Positions 36,002 through 45,526 of a stretch of DNA of 64,000 nt are shown piece after piece. Source of the DNA: Paludibacteraceae bacterium (GTDB lineage Bacteria; Bacteroidota; Bacteroidia; Bacteroidales; Paludibacteraceae); assembly GCA_024401475.1 (NCBI GenBank), contig JAKSKZ010000003.1, forward strand, positions 52,563-116,562. Reading direction: 5' to 3'. The position numbers and the translations under genes are program-made. The notes beneath the pieces are model-generated. The model was not told the origin of the DNA. It was given only the letters and a program-made list of their open reading frames with translations, and searched no databases. How positions within the stretch are numbered: the first letter of the stretch is position 1; every line of letters begins with the position of its first letter.

Positions 36002-37159
36002 TTATAGACAAGCCTTATAGATATTCAATACATCTTTCCAATACAATGGTTTGAAGTTACCAACAAAGCCTTCGCCAGAGCACTTCTTCGCCATCTCCTC
36101 CAAAGGAGAGTTCTCCGTAAAGCCCAACTCCCTCAACGAACTTGGTTGACCCAAAGATTGGAAGAAGCAAGCCAACTTGGCTATACCTGCCAAAATCACC
36201 TTCTCCTCATCCCTATCTGCCTTGATGTCCATCACATTTACAGCAAACTGATAGAACATCTTAGGGTTTTCTTTATAAACATAACGCATCCAAGCAGGAG
36301 TAAGCACCGCCAAACCAGCTCCGTGAGCCACCTTCTCGTCTTGCGCACTCAACTCATGCTCCATGGCGTGGCAGCCCCAATCTTGCATTCTTCCGCAACC
36401 CAAGAAACCGTTGTGCGCAAACGAACCGCCCAAAGAAACCTCCGACCATGCTTGGTAATCGGCTGGATTTTGCATCAACAACAAAGCGTTTCTCATAATA
36501 GTTTTCAACGTGCTCTCCGCCAAAGAATCAATCAAATCCGTGTGCTGCGTCTGCGTGAAATAACGCTCGAAAATATGGCTCATCATATCGCACACGCCAT
36601 TGGCAATCTGATTTTTAGGCAATGTGATGAAAATATCCGGATTAACAACACTTACCACCGGACGTATTTTTTGGCTTGAGAAACCTAATTTTCTTCCTTT
36701 ATATGAAATAACCGCATCAGGACTCACTTCACTTCCTGCGGCAGGAATCGTCAGAATGGTAGCAACAGGCAAGGCTCTCGACAACTTTTTGCCTGCAGAG
36801 AAACACTCCCAAACATCGTCAGCACCTACACTCATAGCTATCGCTTTGGAGGTGTCGATAACGCTACCACCACCAACAGCCAAAACCAACTTGAGGTCTT
36901 CCTTTCTTACCAACTCAATGCCATCAAGAACGGTTTCGTAACGAGGGTTTGCTTGAACGCCAGACAATTCAACAAATGAAACTCCATTTGCAGCCAATGA
37001 TGCAACAACATCATCATACAAGCCATTACGCTTGATGCTACCTCCACCATAAACCAACAAAACCCTATCTGCATACGGTTTCACCAACTCACCAATCTTC
37101 TTTTGAGAATCCTTTCCGAAGACATACTTCGTTGACATTTGAAACGAAAAATTATCCAT
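36002..37159 (-). CDS. iron-containing alcohol dehydrogenase, butanol dehydrogenase/YqhD type
   Basis: Group III alcohol dehydrogenase, 385 residues, NAD(P)H dependent. Dinucleotide motifs LLVYGGGSIKRNGLYD and AVGGGSVIDTSKAIA; family loop SGVQANPRYETV; metal region with Asp/His ligands in SHIFERYFTQTQHTDLID, DWGCHAMEHELSA and KVAHGAGLAVLTPAWMRY. Reduces aldehydes to alcohols, either in fermentation or detoxification; substrate not readable. Single gene with its own terminator. Confidence 0.93.
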   Translation of the reverse strand: MDNFSFQMSTKYVFGKDSQKKIGELVKPYADRVLLVYGGGSIKRNGLYDDVVASLAANGVSFVELSGVQANPRYETVLDGIELVRKEDLKLVLAVGGGSVIDTSKAIAMSVGADDVWECFSAGKKLSRALPVATILTIPAAGSEVSPDAVISYKGRKLGFSSQKIRPVVSVVNPDIFITLPKNQIANGVCDMMSHIFERYFTQTQHTDLIDSLAESTLKTIMRNALLLMQNPADYQAWSEVSLGGSFAHNGFLGCGRMQDWGCHAMEHELSAQDEKVAHGAGLAVLTPAWMRYVYKENPKMFYQFAVNVMDIKADRDEEKVILAGIAKLACFFQSLGQPSSLRELGFTENSPLEEMAKKCSGEGFVGNFKPLYWKDVLNIYKACL

Positions 37160-37224
37160 ACTTTAAATAATATATATTAAACCATAAATTACTAAAAAAA
37201 CAACTAAGTAGGCAATCATCATGC

Positions 37225-37785
37225 CTAATTTTGAGGCATATCCATCTTGTGCATTTTATAGCCCATTCTGAATAGTTGGACGGCCACTCCCATATGATAC
37301 ATCTGGTGCAATGTGCTTACATAAGCGGCAAAGGCCAACTGTGTGCCAGGCTCTATCTGTTCGCGCTGCAGGGCATGAACTGCCATCTGCGCACAAGCAC
37401 CTATCAACTTTGCCAATGCCTTGCTTTCCTCTGCGTCGAGTTCCAAATAATCCTCGCTGATATGCTCGTCCATATAGTCGAACCCTCGCCCGTCACGCAA
37501 GACGGCATAAAGGTCTGTATTCTTCAAGAAATCTTCCCAATCTTGATCCCATTGCTGCGCAAGCGCCATCCCCACATACATCATCCAACCGACCGAGACG
37601 GTTGGATAGCCTTCAAATTCACGTATTCCATCGGGCAAATAAGACGTACACACTTGTTCCCAAACTTCGTCAAAGTCCGTTGAATTTGGTTCTATAAAGT
37701 CCACCGCTTGCTTAGCCTACAAGTATTGCCACAACGAAGCGTGCAAATTATTTTCGTACTGATCAAGATATTGATTGCTATCCAT
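37225..37785 (-). pseudogene. conserved unknown protein interrupted by in-frame TAG
   Basis: Reading from the ATG at 37785 gives MDSNQYLDQYENNLHASLWQ, Y, L, then TAG (37717-37719), then AKQAVDFIEPNSTDFDEVWE and onward to the stop at 37225 in the same frame. The parts before and after the TAG read as one continuous helical protein of 186 codons, so either the gene carries a nonsense mutation, the TAG is read through, or translation restarts at a GTG at 37704. The family is a cytosolic helical protein of unknown function in Bacteroidales. One base change (CAG to TAG) would explain the stop. Confidence 0.7.
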
Positions 37786-37917
37786 AACAATTTCTCTATG
37801 TGTTCTGGGAAGAGTACCCTCCCTTGACGTTTCCACATTTTACCACAAATATCGCAATTTCCTATTGAACCACCAATGGGGAAGAAAGGAATAAGCGTTT
37901 GAAGTTAGTGAAAATTT

Positions 37918-39435
37918 TTACTCAAAAATGGTATCCACGACCTCAATCCCCAAGTTCTTTCGATCCTCTACCCTCGTCACTTTATAAAACAAAAGGCTGT
38001 TGGGAACGACAAAGTAGATGTCGCCCTGCACGAAGTCACACATTCCCCAACCGTCCGACAACGTCAGATACAGCAAGTTTTCGTCCAATGATTTGGGCAC
38101 TTTCAAAAAGAGTTGTCGCTCCGTTGGCACAACACTCATCTTGCGGCAATCTTCGTCGCTCAAGGCAACATAGAGAAAATCATTCGTCACGGCAAAACCT
38201 CTAAAAAACAAATGGTACTCATCTTCAGGGAACATATTTCGGATAGGATATCTGTCCAATTTTGCCATATAAACGGCATCATCCTTGACCCTGAACAAGC
38301 GAGCAGGGAGAAGTGCTTCGTGGGTTCTTATCGTCGGCTGAAAATCTATTTTCGTAATGAACTGCTTTGTTTTTGGGGTCTCATCGCATGAGAATTCACA
38401 GTCGCCCCACTCCCGCAAATGGTCGGCCCGCTGATAGTTTACCAACCGCTTCATCATGGATGGATGGCAGACAAAGAAAGAGACGCCCTCCGGTGCATCG
38501 TAGAGATAACACTCGCATTGGGTGTGTTGCAACTCATACCTTCCGTCGGAAGAGACTTGCCTATATTCGTGCAAATAATAACCGTTCGCCAACTCCTCAA
38601 ACTGCCAAAAACGAGTGCCGGCTATCTCCGAATCCGTCCAAATGCCTTCCAAATCAAAGAACACGAGGTCAAACTGCTGGTTGAAGCGAAAGGCGGCATC
38701 GGGCGAAGAATAGCCTTGTATCACATTCAAAAAAAGATAAGTCATGTGAATCAAATCGATACGCGTTAGTTTCTCCTCTCCCCCTTTCGCCCGCGTCTCG
38801 AAACCGGTAAGAATCGGGGCATCCCTGGCGATATCATCAATCGGGGCTTGCAATCCGTATCGGCGAAGGAAATCCATCAAAAGGCGAAAAGTCTCACCCA
38901 TCTTCACCGCTGCCCCCTTCTTGGAATTGTAGGTGGGTAAGACGCCAATCATCATAAGAAGGAAAAGGGCGTAGTAACAGTTGGAGTTATCCGCCCCCAG
39001 CCACGAAGCAAGGATGTCGCGCTTGCTATCGCCCAAAAACCGGAGGTCATCCAACGCCTTCTCTTTATCATCAGCATACAGGTAATTGAGCATCTTGAAT
39101 ATCTGCTGCTCCTTCTTGCCTTGGCATTCGTCCAAATCTTGCAAATCCATGGAATAACTCCGCTTGAAATGGGGGACAAAGACATCGCTCACCTCTTTAT
39201 AAGCATCGAGCAAACGCTCCAAATCGAATTCTCTGCCATACCACTCGCCAACCTCGTTGGACAACTCACAAAAGGTGGATTTTCTTCGAAAACTATTCAT
39301 CGAAGAGGCATTGTTGGCCTCCATGTTATAATCTATGTGCTGGCCTAATTCCGATCTGTCGTTAAACAACAAACAAGTATTGGCTATTACATTCAGCATT
39401 TCTGCGTATTTCCGATCTTTTGACTCTCTGCTCAT
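37918..39435 (-). CDS. unknown 505-residue protein
   Basis: Cytosolic, no signal peptide or membrane helix. First half predicted helical, rich in Leu/Asp/Glu (KALDDLRFLGDSKRDILASW); second half more beta-rich with many aromatic residues (GYYLHEYRQVSSDGRYELQH). No motif I recognise. It starts with MSRESKDRKYAEMLNVI. Own transcription unit, diverging from the genes at 39745 onward. Confidence 0.75.
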   Translation of the reverse strand: MSRESKDRKYAEMLNVIANTCLLFNDRSELGQHIDYNMEANNASSMNSFRRKSTFCELSNEVGEWYGREFDLERLLDAYKEVSDVFVPHFKRSYSMDLQDLDECQGKKEQQIFKMLNYLYADDKEKALDDLRFLGDSKRDILASWLGADNSNCYYALFLLMMIGVLPTYNSKKGAAVKMGETFRLLMDFLRRYGLQAPIDDIARDAPILTGFETRAKGGEEKLTRIDLIHMTYLFLNVIQGYSSPDAAFRFNQQFDLVFFDLEGIWTDSEIAGTRFWQFEELANGYYLHEYRQVSSDGRYELQHTQCECYLYDAPEGVSFFVCHPSMMKRLVNYQRADHLREWGDCEFSCDETPKTKQFITKIDFQPTIRTHEALLPARLFRVKDDAVYMAKLDRYPIRNMFPEDEYHLFFRGFAVTNDFLYVALSDEDCRKMSVVPTERQLFLKVPKSLDENLLYLTLSDGWGMCDFVQGDIYFVVPNSLLFYKVTRVEDRKNLGIEVVDTIFE

Positions 39436-39744
39436 AGCACTTCGTGTATTGCAATCCGTACTCTATTACCGAACGGAATACATTTTATATCTTTTTGAAA
39501 ATTAATTAAATACATTTCTTTATCACACAACAAAGTTATTGTAAAATTGCATCAGAAACAAGTCATTCACTAAAAACGACTCTTCAAAAAAAGGAGGAAG
39601 GTCGTAAAAAGAGTTGGCTTGAATCATCATAAAAAATAATTTTTTAATTATTAAAAATGATTAGCCCATGAAAAAGGAAAACATAACATCCAATAGTTGT
39701 TGCAGACCCATCTGCCTTGAAATCAACTTAACAAACATTCACTT
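39436..39744. other. divergent intergenic region
   Basis: 309 AT-rich bases between two divergent genes; must hold both promoters but no clean TAnnTTTG with upstream TTTG was found. No hairpin worth listing. Confidence 0.4.
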
Positions 39745-40167
39745 ATGGCAAAGATTCAAAGGTTTCGTGCCTCGGTTGACTATTGCGCAACGGGGGCATA
39801 TCACTTAACGGCTTTGCACGAACACTACACCTTCACCATATCCGAAAAGGCGATGCATAGCAAAGTCCATTTCCCCGCTGATATGTTAGACAAGGAGGGC
39901 AGGCTGAGACGAGGGGTAGAGATCTCCGTCATCTCCAAAACGAATGACGAAGGGAACGTCAACCACTACCCCGACACCAACGTCTATGGCGAGTCAACCC
40001 GCCCCCAACGTATCACGGAAGAGGAATACGCCGCCAACCTGCTCAACTTTTTGGACCACTCGGATGAGATCGACCCTACGATCATCCGCGACATCGTGAA
40101 GGCCATCGCAACAAGCAGCGCCGAATCAGCCTGCAAGTTGATAAGCAAAGCTCTATTCAAATTATAA
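39745..40167 (+). CDS. unknown 140-residue protein
   Basis: Small cytosolic protein, beta-rich N-terminal part (IQRFRASVDYCATGAYHLTA, HEHYTFTIS) and a helical C-terminal part (RDIVKAIATSSAESACKLIS). No recognised domain. Followed after 18 bases by a 53-codon zinc-ribbon gene, so probably co-transcribed with it. Confidence 0.68.
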   Translation: MAKIQRFRASVDYCATGAYHLTALHEHYTFTISEKAMHSKVHFPADMLDKEGRLRRGVEISVISKTNDEGNVNHYPDTNVYGESTRPQRITEEEYAANLLNFLDHSDEIDPTIIRDIVKAIATSSAESACKLISKALFKL

Positions 40168-40185
40168 ATCAAAAAACGGAAGCGT

Positions 40186-40347
40186 ATGCTACAATTTCAC
40201 ACCATAGTCTGCACCAAGTGCGGCCATAAATTCACCGCCTGTTCAGGAGGCTTCATCTATATGCCCCCCAACATGAAATGCCCCAAATGCAACCACACAA
40301 ATGGAGCCATAGGGGAAATGTTAGGGTGGCTGAGCAAACTTAAATAA
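40186..40347 (+). CDS. 53-residue zinc-ribbon-like protein
   Basis: Begins MLQFHTIVCTKCGHKF and contains a second knuckle MKCPKCNHTNG, four cysteines as C-x2-C ... C-x2-C, which should bind one zinc. Ends GWLSKLK. Start ATG 18 bases after the previous stop and a clear TAA end support it as a real gene despite its size. Function unknown. Confidence 0.6.
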   Translation: MLQFHTIVCTKCGHKFTACSGGFIYMPPNMKCPKCNHTNGAIGEMLGWLSKLK

Positions 40348-40890
40348 AGCGCAACACCTGCCGTTCGCTCAAATCTGACAATTTGAGACTTCGGACATTT
40401 CATCTACATCAAGAGGAAAGCGACGGCAGGTGCTTACACATATTAAGGAAAATGATTAAAAAGAAAAGATATTTTTGAAACAATGGTATAAAAAAGCAGT
40501 CGCATATTTGACATTTTCAGAATTTACACTAAATTTGTCTATAACCTTATGGTTAGACAGGTAACCTGTTCTTCTCCAAGCGAGGAAAGAAGGTCAGGGG
40601 AAATAGAGGAAGCGTATATTGTGCGCTCGGATTTGGCAATTTGAAACTTCGAACACTTCAGATTTTACACCCTTTTCCGTGCAACGATAGAGTCCATATT
40701 GTGTGGATAACAGTAGTGTCAGTCCGTCAGGACTGGCGCTGCTATAACATATAGTGTGGGGATTTCTGTTGCTCATTTCGGTGTAAAGGTAAGTTCGAAG
40801 ACCTCAAATTGCGGAATGAGTTAACGGAAGTTCCCACGCTTTTTTTGTGCCTATAGGAGTTAAAACAAAAACGAACAAAATAAAAAAAAT
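40348..40890. other. intergenic region with an imperfect repeat
   Basis: 543 bases without a convincing gene. Two related segments of about 38 bases: CGCTCAAATCTGACAATTTG onward (40371) and CGCTCGGATTTGGCAATTTG onward (40623), both continuing to a CTTCGRACAYTTCA-like end. Also CAGTCCGTCAGGACTG (about 40720), a small hairpin. Confidence 0.45.
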
Positions 40891-41112
40891 ATGCCAACAT
40901 TTCAAATAACAACAAAGCATCGCAAGAATGTCAACGGCATTCTGATTGAGCCAGGAATGACGGTTCAAGTGGTAACCCAAAGTTTCAGCAACCCCGTTTG
41001 TACGAATGGAGGACAACCCGTAGCAGATGCGTTCATGCGTATCTACGGCATCGACATCAAAAAAGCAGGGTGTTTGAATATGGCGGATTTGGAAGTGGTG
41101 AAGGTAGGGTGA
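40891..41112 (+). CDS. DUF6140 family small protein
   Basis: 73 residues matching the pattern I know for DUF6140: TTKHRKNVNGILIEPGMTVQ, an NGGQPVADAFMRIYGIDIKK segment and a closing DLEVVKVG. Unknown function; probably one small beta-rich domain. It lies 69 bases before the dynamin-like operon on the same strand; whether it belongs to it is unclear. Confidence 0.7.
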   Translation: MPTFQITTKHRKNVNGILIEPGMTVQVVTQSFSNPVCTNGGQPVADAFMRIYGIDIKKAGCLNMADLEVVKVG

Positions 41113-41181
41113 CCTAAACTCCCCTCATTTCGTTAGAGGAAGATAAGTAATTGTTATTTCTAATCTTAATATATTAATTCT

Positions 41182-42888
41182 ATGATAACATCTCAAAAAA
41201 ATTTTTTAGATGACCTTTCGACTATAAAGGACGCTATTCAAAAAGTTAATCTTGATACCACAAGCATAGACAAACTTCATGAAGAAATTTCTAATATGGA
41301 GTTGTTAATCCCTGTCGTTGGTGAATTTAGTGCAGGAAAAAGTTCGCTTCTAAATAGCTTTATTGGAAAGGATGTATTGCCAACTGGCATTGCCCCAGAA
41401 ACAGCTCTTGCCGCCGAACTTCGTTATGACACCGACGAGCGCATTGAAGCTATAAATTCAGAAGGCCAAGTGGCAAAGAAATTTGCTCTTGACCAGTTTT
41501 CTACTATAGGATCAGAGGCTGCGTCATTTTCTTTTTTGCGAGTATACCTCAACAACGATTCTATCCGCAGTATAGAACCCTTAGTGTTAGTAGATATGCC
41601 GGGATTTGAGTCTCCTCTCGATGCACATAATACTGCAATCAGAAGTTATTTGAACAAAGGAGCTCATTTCATCGCTCTGGTTAGCGCTAAAGATGGCACA
41701 CTAAAGAATACATCTATGCGTCACCTCAATGACATTTGCGAGTTTGACAGAGATTTCACCTTAGTGCTTAGCAAGAAGAATTTGGTGACTGAAGATAACT
41801 TGGAGAAGGTAAAGAAACATATATCTGAACAGATGGAAATGAATTTTGGTGAGTCCAAGACTCCTGTTTCCGTTGATCGAGACGGTCAAGAAGCCATCAA
41901 AAATATCCTCTCGCATCTGAATCCTAATAACCTTTTCCACAATGTTGCCTTACCTTTAATGAAGGATACCATCTACAATTTAGAGTCTTCAATAAATGTA
42001 AAAATAGCTGCATTCAACAAGAACACGGCCGAGAACGACAAGGTTATCGAAAAACTTAAGTCTTCTCTTAAGAAGATTGAAATGGAAGAGGAAAGCATGA
42101 AGGCAAATGCTAAAGGCACCCTTGTGGACACAAACGTCAGTAAGATAGTTACGGCTGTCGGCAAGGATCTTTCCGATTCGGTTGATAGCCTTGTAAACAT
42201 TGCGATCAATAGTGGAACCGATGCTTTGTCTTCTGAAATAAGCGATATCATTCACTCGTCGCTGGTAAGCAACGTTAAGAGCAGTCTTACCAATATAACA
42301 GACAACATTACCACAAAGTTCAATTTGGAACTACAAGAGTTGGGCAATGAGATGGATACGTATTCAGGTGGCAATTTTGCAGAGCAGATGGCGGAAAATG
42401 CCAAGTCTCTTCTTAACAACACCGTAGGAAAACTTCGCACTGCCGTGGAACAAAGCACTAAAAAAAATGGCAAGTCCTACGAGATGGTGACAGGATTGCT
42501 CGCTATCCTTACCGATGTTGTAAATCCACTACTTGAGGTTGTGATTGTTTTCTTGCCAGAGATTCTCAACTTCTTTAAGAGAAAAAAACAAGAACAGCAA
42601 ATCGCACAGGCAAAAGCAGATGTTAGATCGCAAATACTTACGGTTGTTATTCCAAGCATCAAACGTAAGTTAAATGCTGAAATCACAGGCATTCTCAATG
42701 AGCATGTCAACAACATGATTTCAGAGATTAGCCAAAAGTACGCTGACATAATTGCATCTAAGCAACAAGAGATCGAGAAGGCCGAAGAGGAGAAACAACA
42801 GAAGGCCGAGGAGATTGCTGCTCAATTGGCACTTCTTACAGATGCAAAAACAGCTGTCAGTGCTGTATCTAAGAGGATTTTTGCCTAA
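41182..42888 (+). CDS. dynamin-like GTPase 1
   Basis: 568 residues. G1 [15 protein letters not shown] (P-loop 47-55), G2 region with Thr ([12 protein letters not shown]), G3 VDMPGFESP (138-141), and at the G4 place LVLSKKNLV (197-200) instead of Asn-Lys-x-Asp. Long helical stalk-like part after residue 260, then a hydrophobic stretch of about 35 residues ([20 protein letters not shown] and FLPEILNFF, about 436-466) that could insert in a membrane, followed by Lys/Arg and a coiled-coil end. This is the layout of bacterial dynamin-like proteins that bind and reshape membranes. First gene of the operon 41182-53879. Confidence 0.85.
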   Translation: MITSQKNFLDDLSTIKDAIQKVNLDTTSIDKLHEEISNMELLIPVVGEFSAGKSSLLNSFIGKDVLPTGIAPETALAAELRYDTDERIEAINSEGQVAKKFALDQFSTIGSEAASFSFLRVYLNNDSIRSIEPLVLVDMPGFESPLDAHNTAIRSYLNKGAHFIALVSAKDGTLKNTSMRHLNDICEFDRDFTLVLSKKNLVTEDNLEKVKKHISEQMEMNFGESKTPVSVDRDGQEAIKNILSHLNPNNLFHNVALPLMKDTIYNLESSINVKIAAFNKNTAENDKVIEKLKSSLKKIEMEEESMKANAKGTLVDTNVSKIVTAVGKDLSDSVDSLVNIAINSGTDALSSEISDIIHSSLVSNVKSSLTNITDNITTKFNLELQELGNEMDTYSGGNFAEQMAENAKSLLNNTVGKLRTAVEQSTKKNGKSYEMVTGLLAILTDVVNPLLEVVIVFLPEILNFFKRKKQEQQIAQAKADVRSQILTVVIPSIKRKLNAEITGILNEHVNNMISEISQKYADIIASKQQEIEKAEEEKQQKAEEIAAQLALLTDAKTAVSAVSKRIFA

Positions 42889-42912
42889 TTCTCTTTATTA
42901 TCAAAATAAACG

Positions 42913-42943
42913 GTATCATGCAGGCGAGACCCTTGTATGATAC
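42913..42943 (+). promoter_or_regulatory. intercistronic hairpin 1
   Basis: GTATCAT ... ATGATAC stem that can extend inward, between GTPase 1 and the Zn-Sel1-ACP gene. Similar in sequence (ATCATRCA / TGTATGAT) to the hairpin at 44330. Followed by TTTAATATT but no strong T run; could be an RNA-processing or attenuation element. Confidence 0.5.
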
Positions 42944-42965
42944 TTTAATATTATACTATACAATT

Positions 42966-44321
42966 ATGTTAATATGTCCGAATTGTAATGCCGAGTTTGA
43001 GAGCGGCAAGTTCTGTAAGAAATGCGGAACTCAATTAATAGATAAAACTGCTGGTCCTGCTCATTGTGCAAATTGTGGCGCAGAGTTGGAGGAAGGCGCT
43101 ACGTTTTGTGGAGAGTGCGGGACAAAGGTTCAACAGCAACCACAGACCTGCACTTGTCCAAAGTGTGGCGCAGAGGTGAAGGCAGGAAAAAAGTTCTGCG
43201 TAAGTTGCGGAGCGAAGATTGAAGAAGTAGCAGAAGAGGTTTCCCAAGAGGATATCATAGACGAAGCTATCAATTATATCGATGGTGATAACCCTAAAAG
43301 GGGCTTTGAACTCCTAAAACAGGCAGAGAGAGACGGTAATACTGCAGCCTATTATTGGTTGGCCGATTGTTATTATTTCGGTAAGGGATGCGACCAAAAT
43401 GCCAAAACTGCATTTAAATATTTCCAAAAAGCAGCTGATAGCGGAGATGCAGATGCTTATATTGAATTAGGTATTTGTTATTTCCTCGGACTTGGCATCC
43501 AAGTCAACAATCCACAAGCGAAAAAACACTTCGAAATGGCTCGTGACATAGCAAAAGATGATGGTGCATTTTACTGGTTAGGTAGAGTAAATTATAACAC
43601 CAAAAACTATCGTGAGGCGGTTAAGTGTTTCAAGACTGCCGAACTGAAAAAAGATAAAAGAGCGTTGTATTGGTTAGGTATAGCCTATCATTCGGGAAAC
43701 GGAGTAGAGAAAGATGAATTCAAAGCCTTTGAGTATTTCAACAAGTCTGTCGATAGCGGTGACAATGGTTCTTTGTTCTGGTTGGCTTCGTTCTACGAAA
43801 ATGGAACTGGCTGTTCCCAAGATGCTGTTAAAGCTTTCAATCTTTACAAAAAAGGGCATGAAAGTGGAGATGTGTACTGCACCTATGACTTAGGTCAGTG
43901 CTATTACTATGGTTTTGGATGTCCTCAAGATGAGAACTATGGTCTTCAGTTGGTTCGCAGTGCCGCTAATAATGGGGTTGAAAGTGCGCAGAAGTGGCTG
44001 AATGAGATCAACAATCAGTCCAGCAACAACAATTACTCATCATCGTCGTCATATTCACCTTCGTCTTCCTCAAATTACAACTCGTCACACAATGAGATTG
44101 TAAACAGAGTGAAATCCATTATCGCAGATAAGTTGGGCGTAGATGAGTATGAGATAACTAACAATGCAAGTTTCACTAACGATTTAGGAGCAGACTCATT
44201 GGATGCCGTTGAGTTGATCATGGAGTTCGAGAAAGAGTTCGGCGTCACCATTCCAGATGAACAAGCTGAGAGGATCTCTACTGTGGGAGATGCAATAGCT
44301 TATATTGAGAGATGCTATTGA
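42966..44321 (+). CDS. zinc ribbon - Sel1 repeat - acyl carrier protein fusion
   Basis: 451 residues from the ATG at 42966, chosen because [20 protein letters not shown] also begins the next paralog. Three zinc ribbons (1-85; CPNC...CKKC, CANC...CGEC, CPKC...CVSC), then six to seven Sel1-type helical repeats (about 100-350; [20 protein letters not shown] and similar), a Ser/Asn-rich linker (about 355-380), and a full acyl carrier protein domain at the end (about 380-451): [15 protein letters not shown], then [20 protein letters not shown] with the 4'-phosphopantetheine serine at S411, then [16 protein letters not shown]. All key ACP features are kept. An ACP joined to Sel1 and zinc ribbons is a fusion I do not know from any described system. 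Confidence 0.88.
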   Translation: MLICPNCNAEFESGKFCKKCGTQLIDKTAGPAHCANCGAELEEGATFCGECGTKVQQQPQTCTCPKCGAEVKAGKKFCVSCGAKIEEVAEEVSQEDIIDEAINYIDGDNPKRGFELLKQAERDGNTAAYYWLADCYYFGKGCDQNAKTAFKYFQKAADSGDADAYIELGICYFLGLGIQVNNPQAKKHFEMARDIAKDDGAFYWLGRVNYNTKNYREAVKCFKTAELKKDKRALYWLGIAYHSGNGVEKDEFKAFEYFNKSVDSGDNGSLFWLASFYENGTGCSQDAVKAFNLYKKGHESGDVYCTYDLGQCYYYGFGCPQDENYGLQLVRSAANNGVESAQKWLNEINNQSSNNNYSSSSSYSPSSSSNYNSSHNEIVNRVKSIIADKLGVDEYEITNNASFTNDLGADSLDAVELIMEFEKEFGVTIPDEQAERISTVGDAIAYIERCY

Positions 44322-44329
44322 AAAAAACA

Positions 44330-44360
44330 GAATCATACAAGAGTGAATCTTGTATGATTC
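44330..44360 (+). promoter_or_regulatory. intercistronic hairpin 2
   Basis: Perfect twelve-pair stem GAATCATACAAG / CTTGTATGATTC with a seven-base loop, starting nine bases after the stop of the ACP-fusion gene. No T run directly after, so more likely a processing or stability element than a full terminator. Confidence 0.6.
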
Positions 44361-44387
44361 ATACGAGGAATTTAACATTACACGATT

Positions 44388-45488
44388 ATGCTAATATGTC
44401 CGAATTGCAATGCCGAGTTTGAGAGCGGCAAGTTCTGTAAGAAATGCGGAACAGCACTAATAGATAAAACTTCTGGTCCAACACGTTGTGCAAACTGTGG
44501 AGCAGAGTTGGAGGAAGGTGCATTGTTCTGTAGCGAATGTGGAGCAAAGATTCAAACTCAGCCTCAATCTTGTACTTGCCCCCAATGCGGAACAGAGATT
44601 AAGGCAGGAAAAAATTTCTGTCCTAAATGCGGCACAAAGATAGAAACTGAAGCATCTGATTTTGCACTAAAAGAGGCTTTAGATACAATAAAAGGAACGA
44701 ATGGAAAAACAAAAGATGTTTCCAAAGGTTTTGAAATGCTTAAGGCTATTGCCACACAGGGAAATGCAGAAGCGTATGTAGATTTGGCTTCATGTTATAA
44801 ATATGGCCGGGGTGTCCAGCGAAATTATGATGAGGCATTTAAGTATTACAAAAAAGCAGAAGAAGCAGAAATTCCTTCGGCTTATTTTAGATTGGGGCTA
44901 TGCTATTTCTTAGGTGAAGGCACTGATGTTGACTTATCTTTGGCTCAAACATATTTTGAAAAAGCACTTGACTTAGCCAACAACAAGAATGCATATTTTT
45001 GTTTAGGACGTGTCCATTTTGAAAATGGGAATTATTTAGAGGCCATTAAGTATTTCCTTGAAGCACAACAAATCGCCAGTAGCGATCCAGCAGTATATTA
45101 TTGGTTAGGCATACTATATTATTTAGGTAGAGGTGTAGCTGTAGATAGGATTAAGGCATTTGCCTATTTCAAAAAATCTGTTGACGAAGGAGATAAAAAT
45201 CCTCTGTGGGTGATGGAGAATGATCCTATATGGGGTTATACGGATTCTATATGGTGGTTAGCTTTCTGCTATGAACATGGAGAGGGTTGTCTAAAAAATC
45301 CTGTTATAGCTTTTGATTTATACAAGAAAGGGCACGAAAAAGGGCTTCATCCCTGTACTTACCGTATGGGCTTATGCCACATCTATGGTAATGGATGTCA
45401 AAAGGATGAAAAGTATGGTCGTCAATTGATCCAAAACGCCGCAAATAACGGATATGAGGCTGCTCAAAAATGGCTTCAAAATAACTAA
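44388..45488 (+). CDS. zinc ribbon - Sel1 repeat protein
   Basis: 366 residues, paralog of the preceding protein without the linker and ACP domain. Three zinc ribbons in the first 87 residues, then Sel1 repeats (AYVDLASCYKYGRGVQRNYD, AYFRLGLCYFLGEGTDVDLS, VYYWLGILYYLGRGVAVDRI and others) to the end. The first 30 codons are nearly identical in DNA to the paralog, later parts much less, so conversion or recent exchange at the 5' end is likely. Sel1 proteins serve as scaffolds; here probably for the GTPases. Confidence 0.87.
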   Translation: MLICPNCNAEFESGKFCKKCGTALIDKTSGPTRCANCGAELEEGALFCSECGAKIQTQPQSCTCPQCGTEIKAGKNFCPKCGTKIETEASDFALKEALDTIKGTNGKTKDVSKGFEMLKAIATQGNAEAYVDLASCYKYGRGVQRNYDEAFKYYKKAEEAEIPSAYFRLGLCYFLGEGTDVDLSLAQTYFEKALDLANNKNAYFCLGRVHFENGNYLEAIKYFLEAQQIASSDPAVYYWLGILYYLGRGVAVDRIKAFAYFKKSVDEGDKNPLWVMENDPIWGYTDSIWWLAFCYEHGEGCLKNPVIAFDLYKKGHEKGLHPCTYRMGLCHIYGNGCQKDEKYGRQLIQNAANNGYEAAQKWLQNN

Positions 45489-45526
45489 TAAAAACATTAT
45501 ACAATAACTAATAAGAACATACTACT

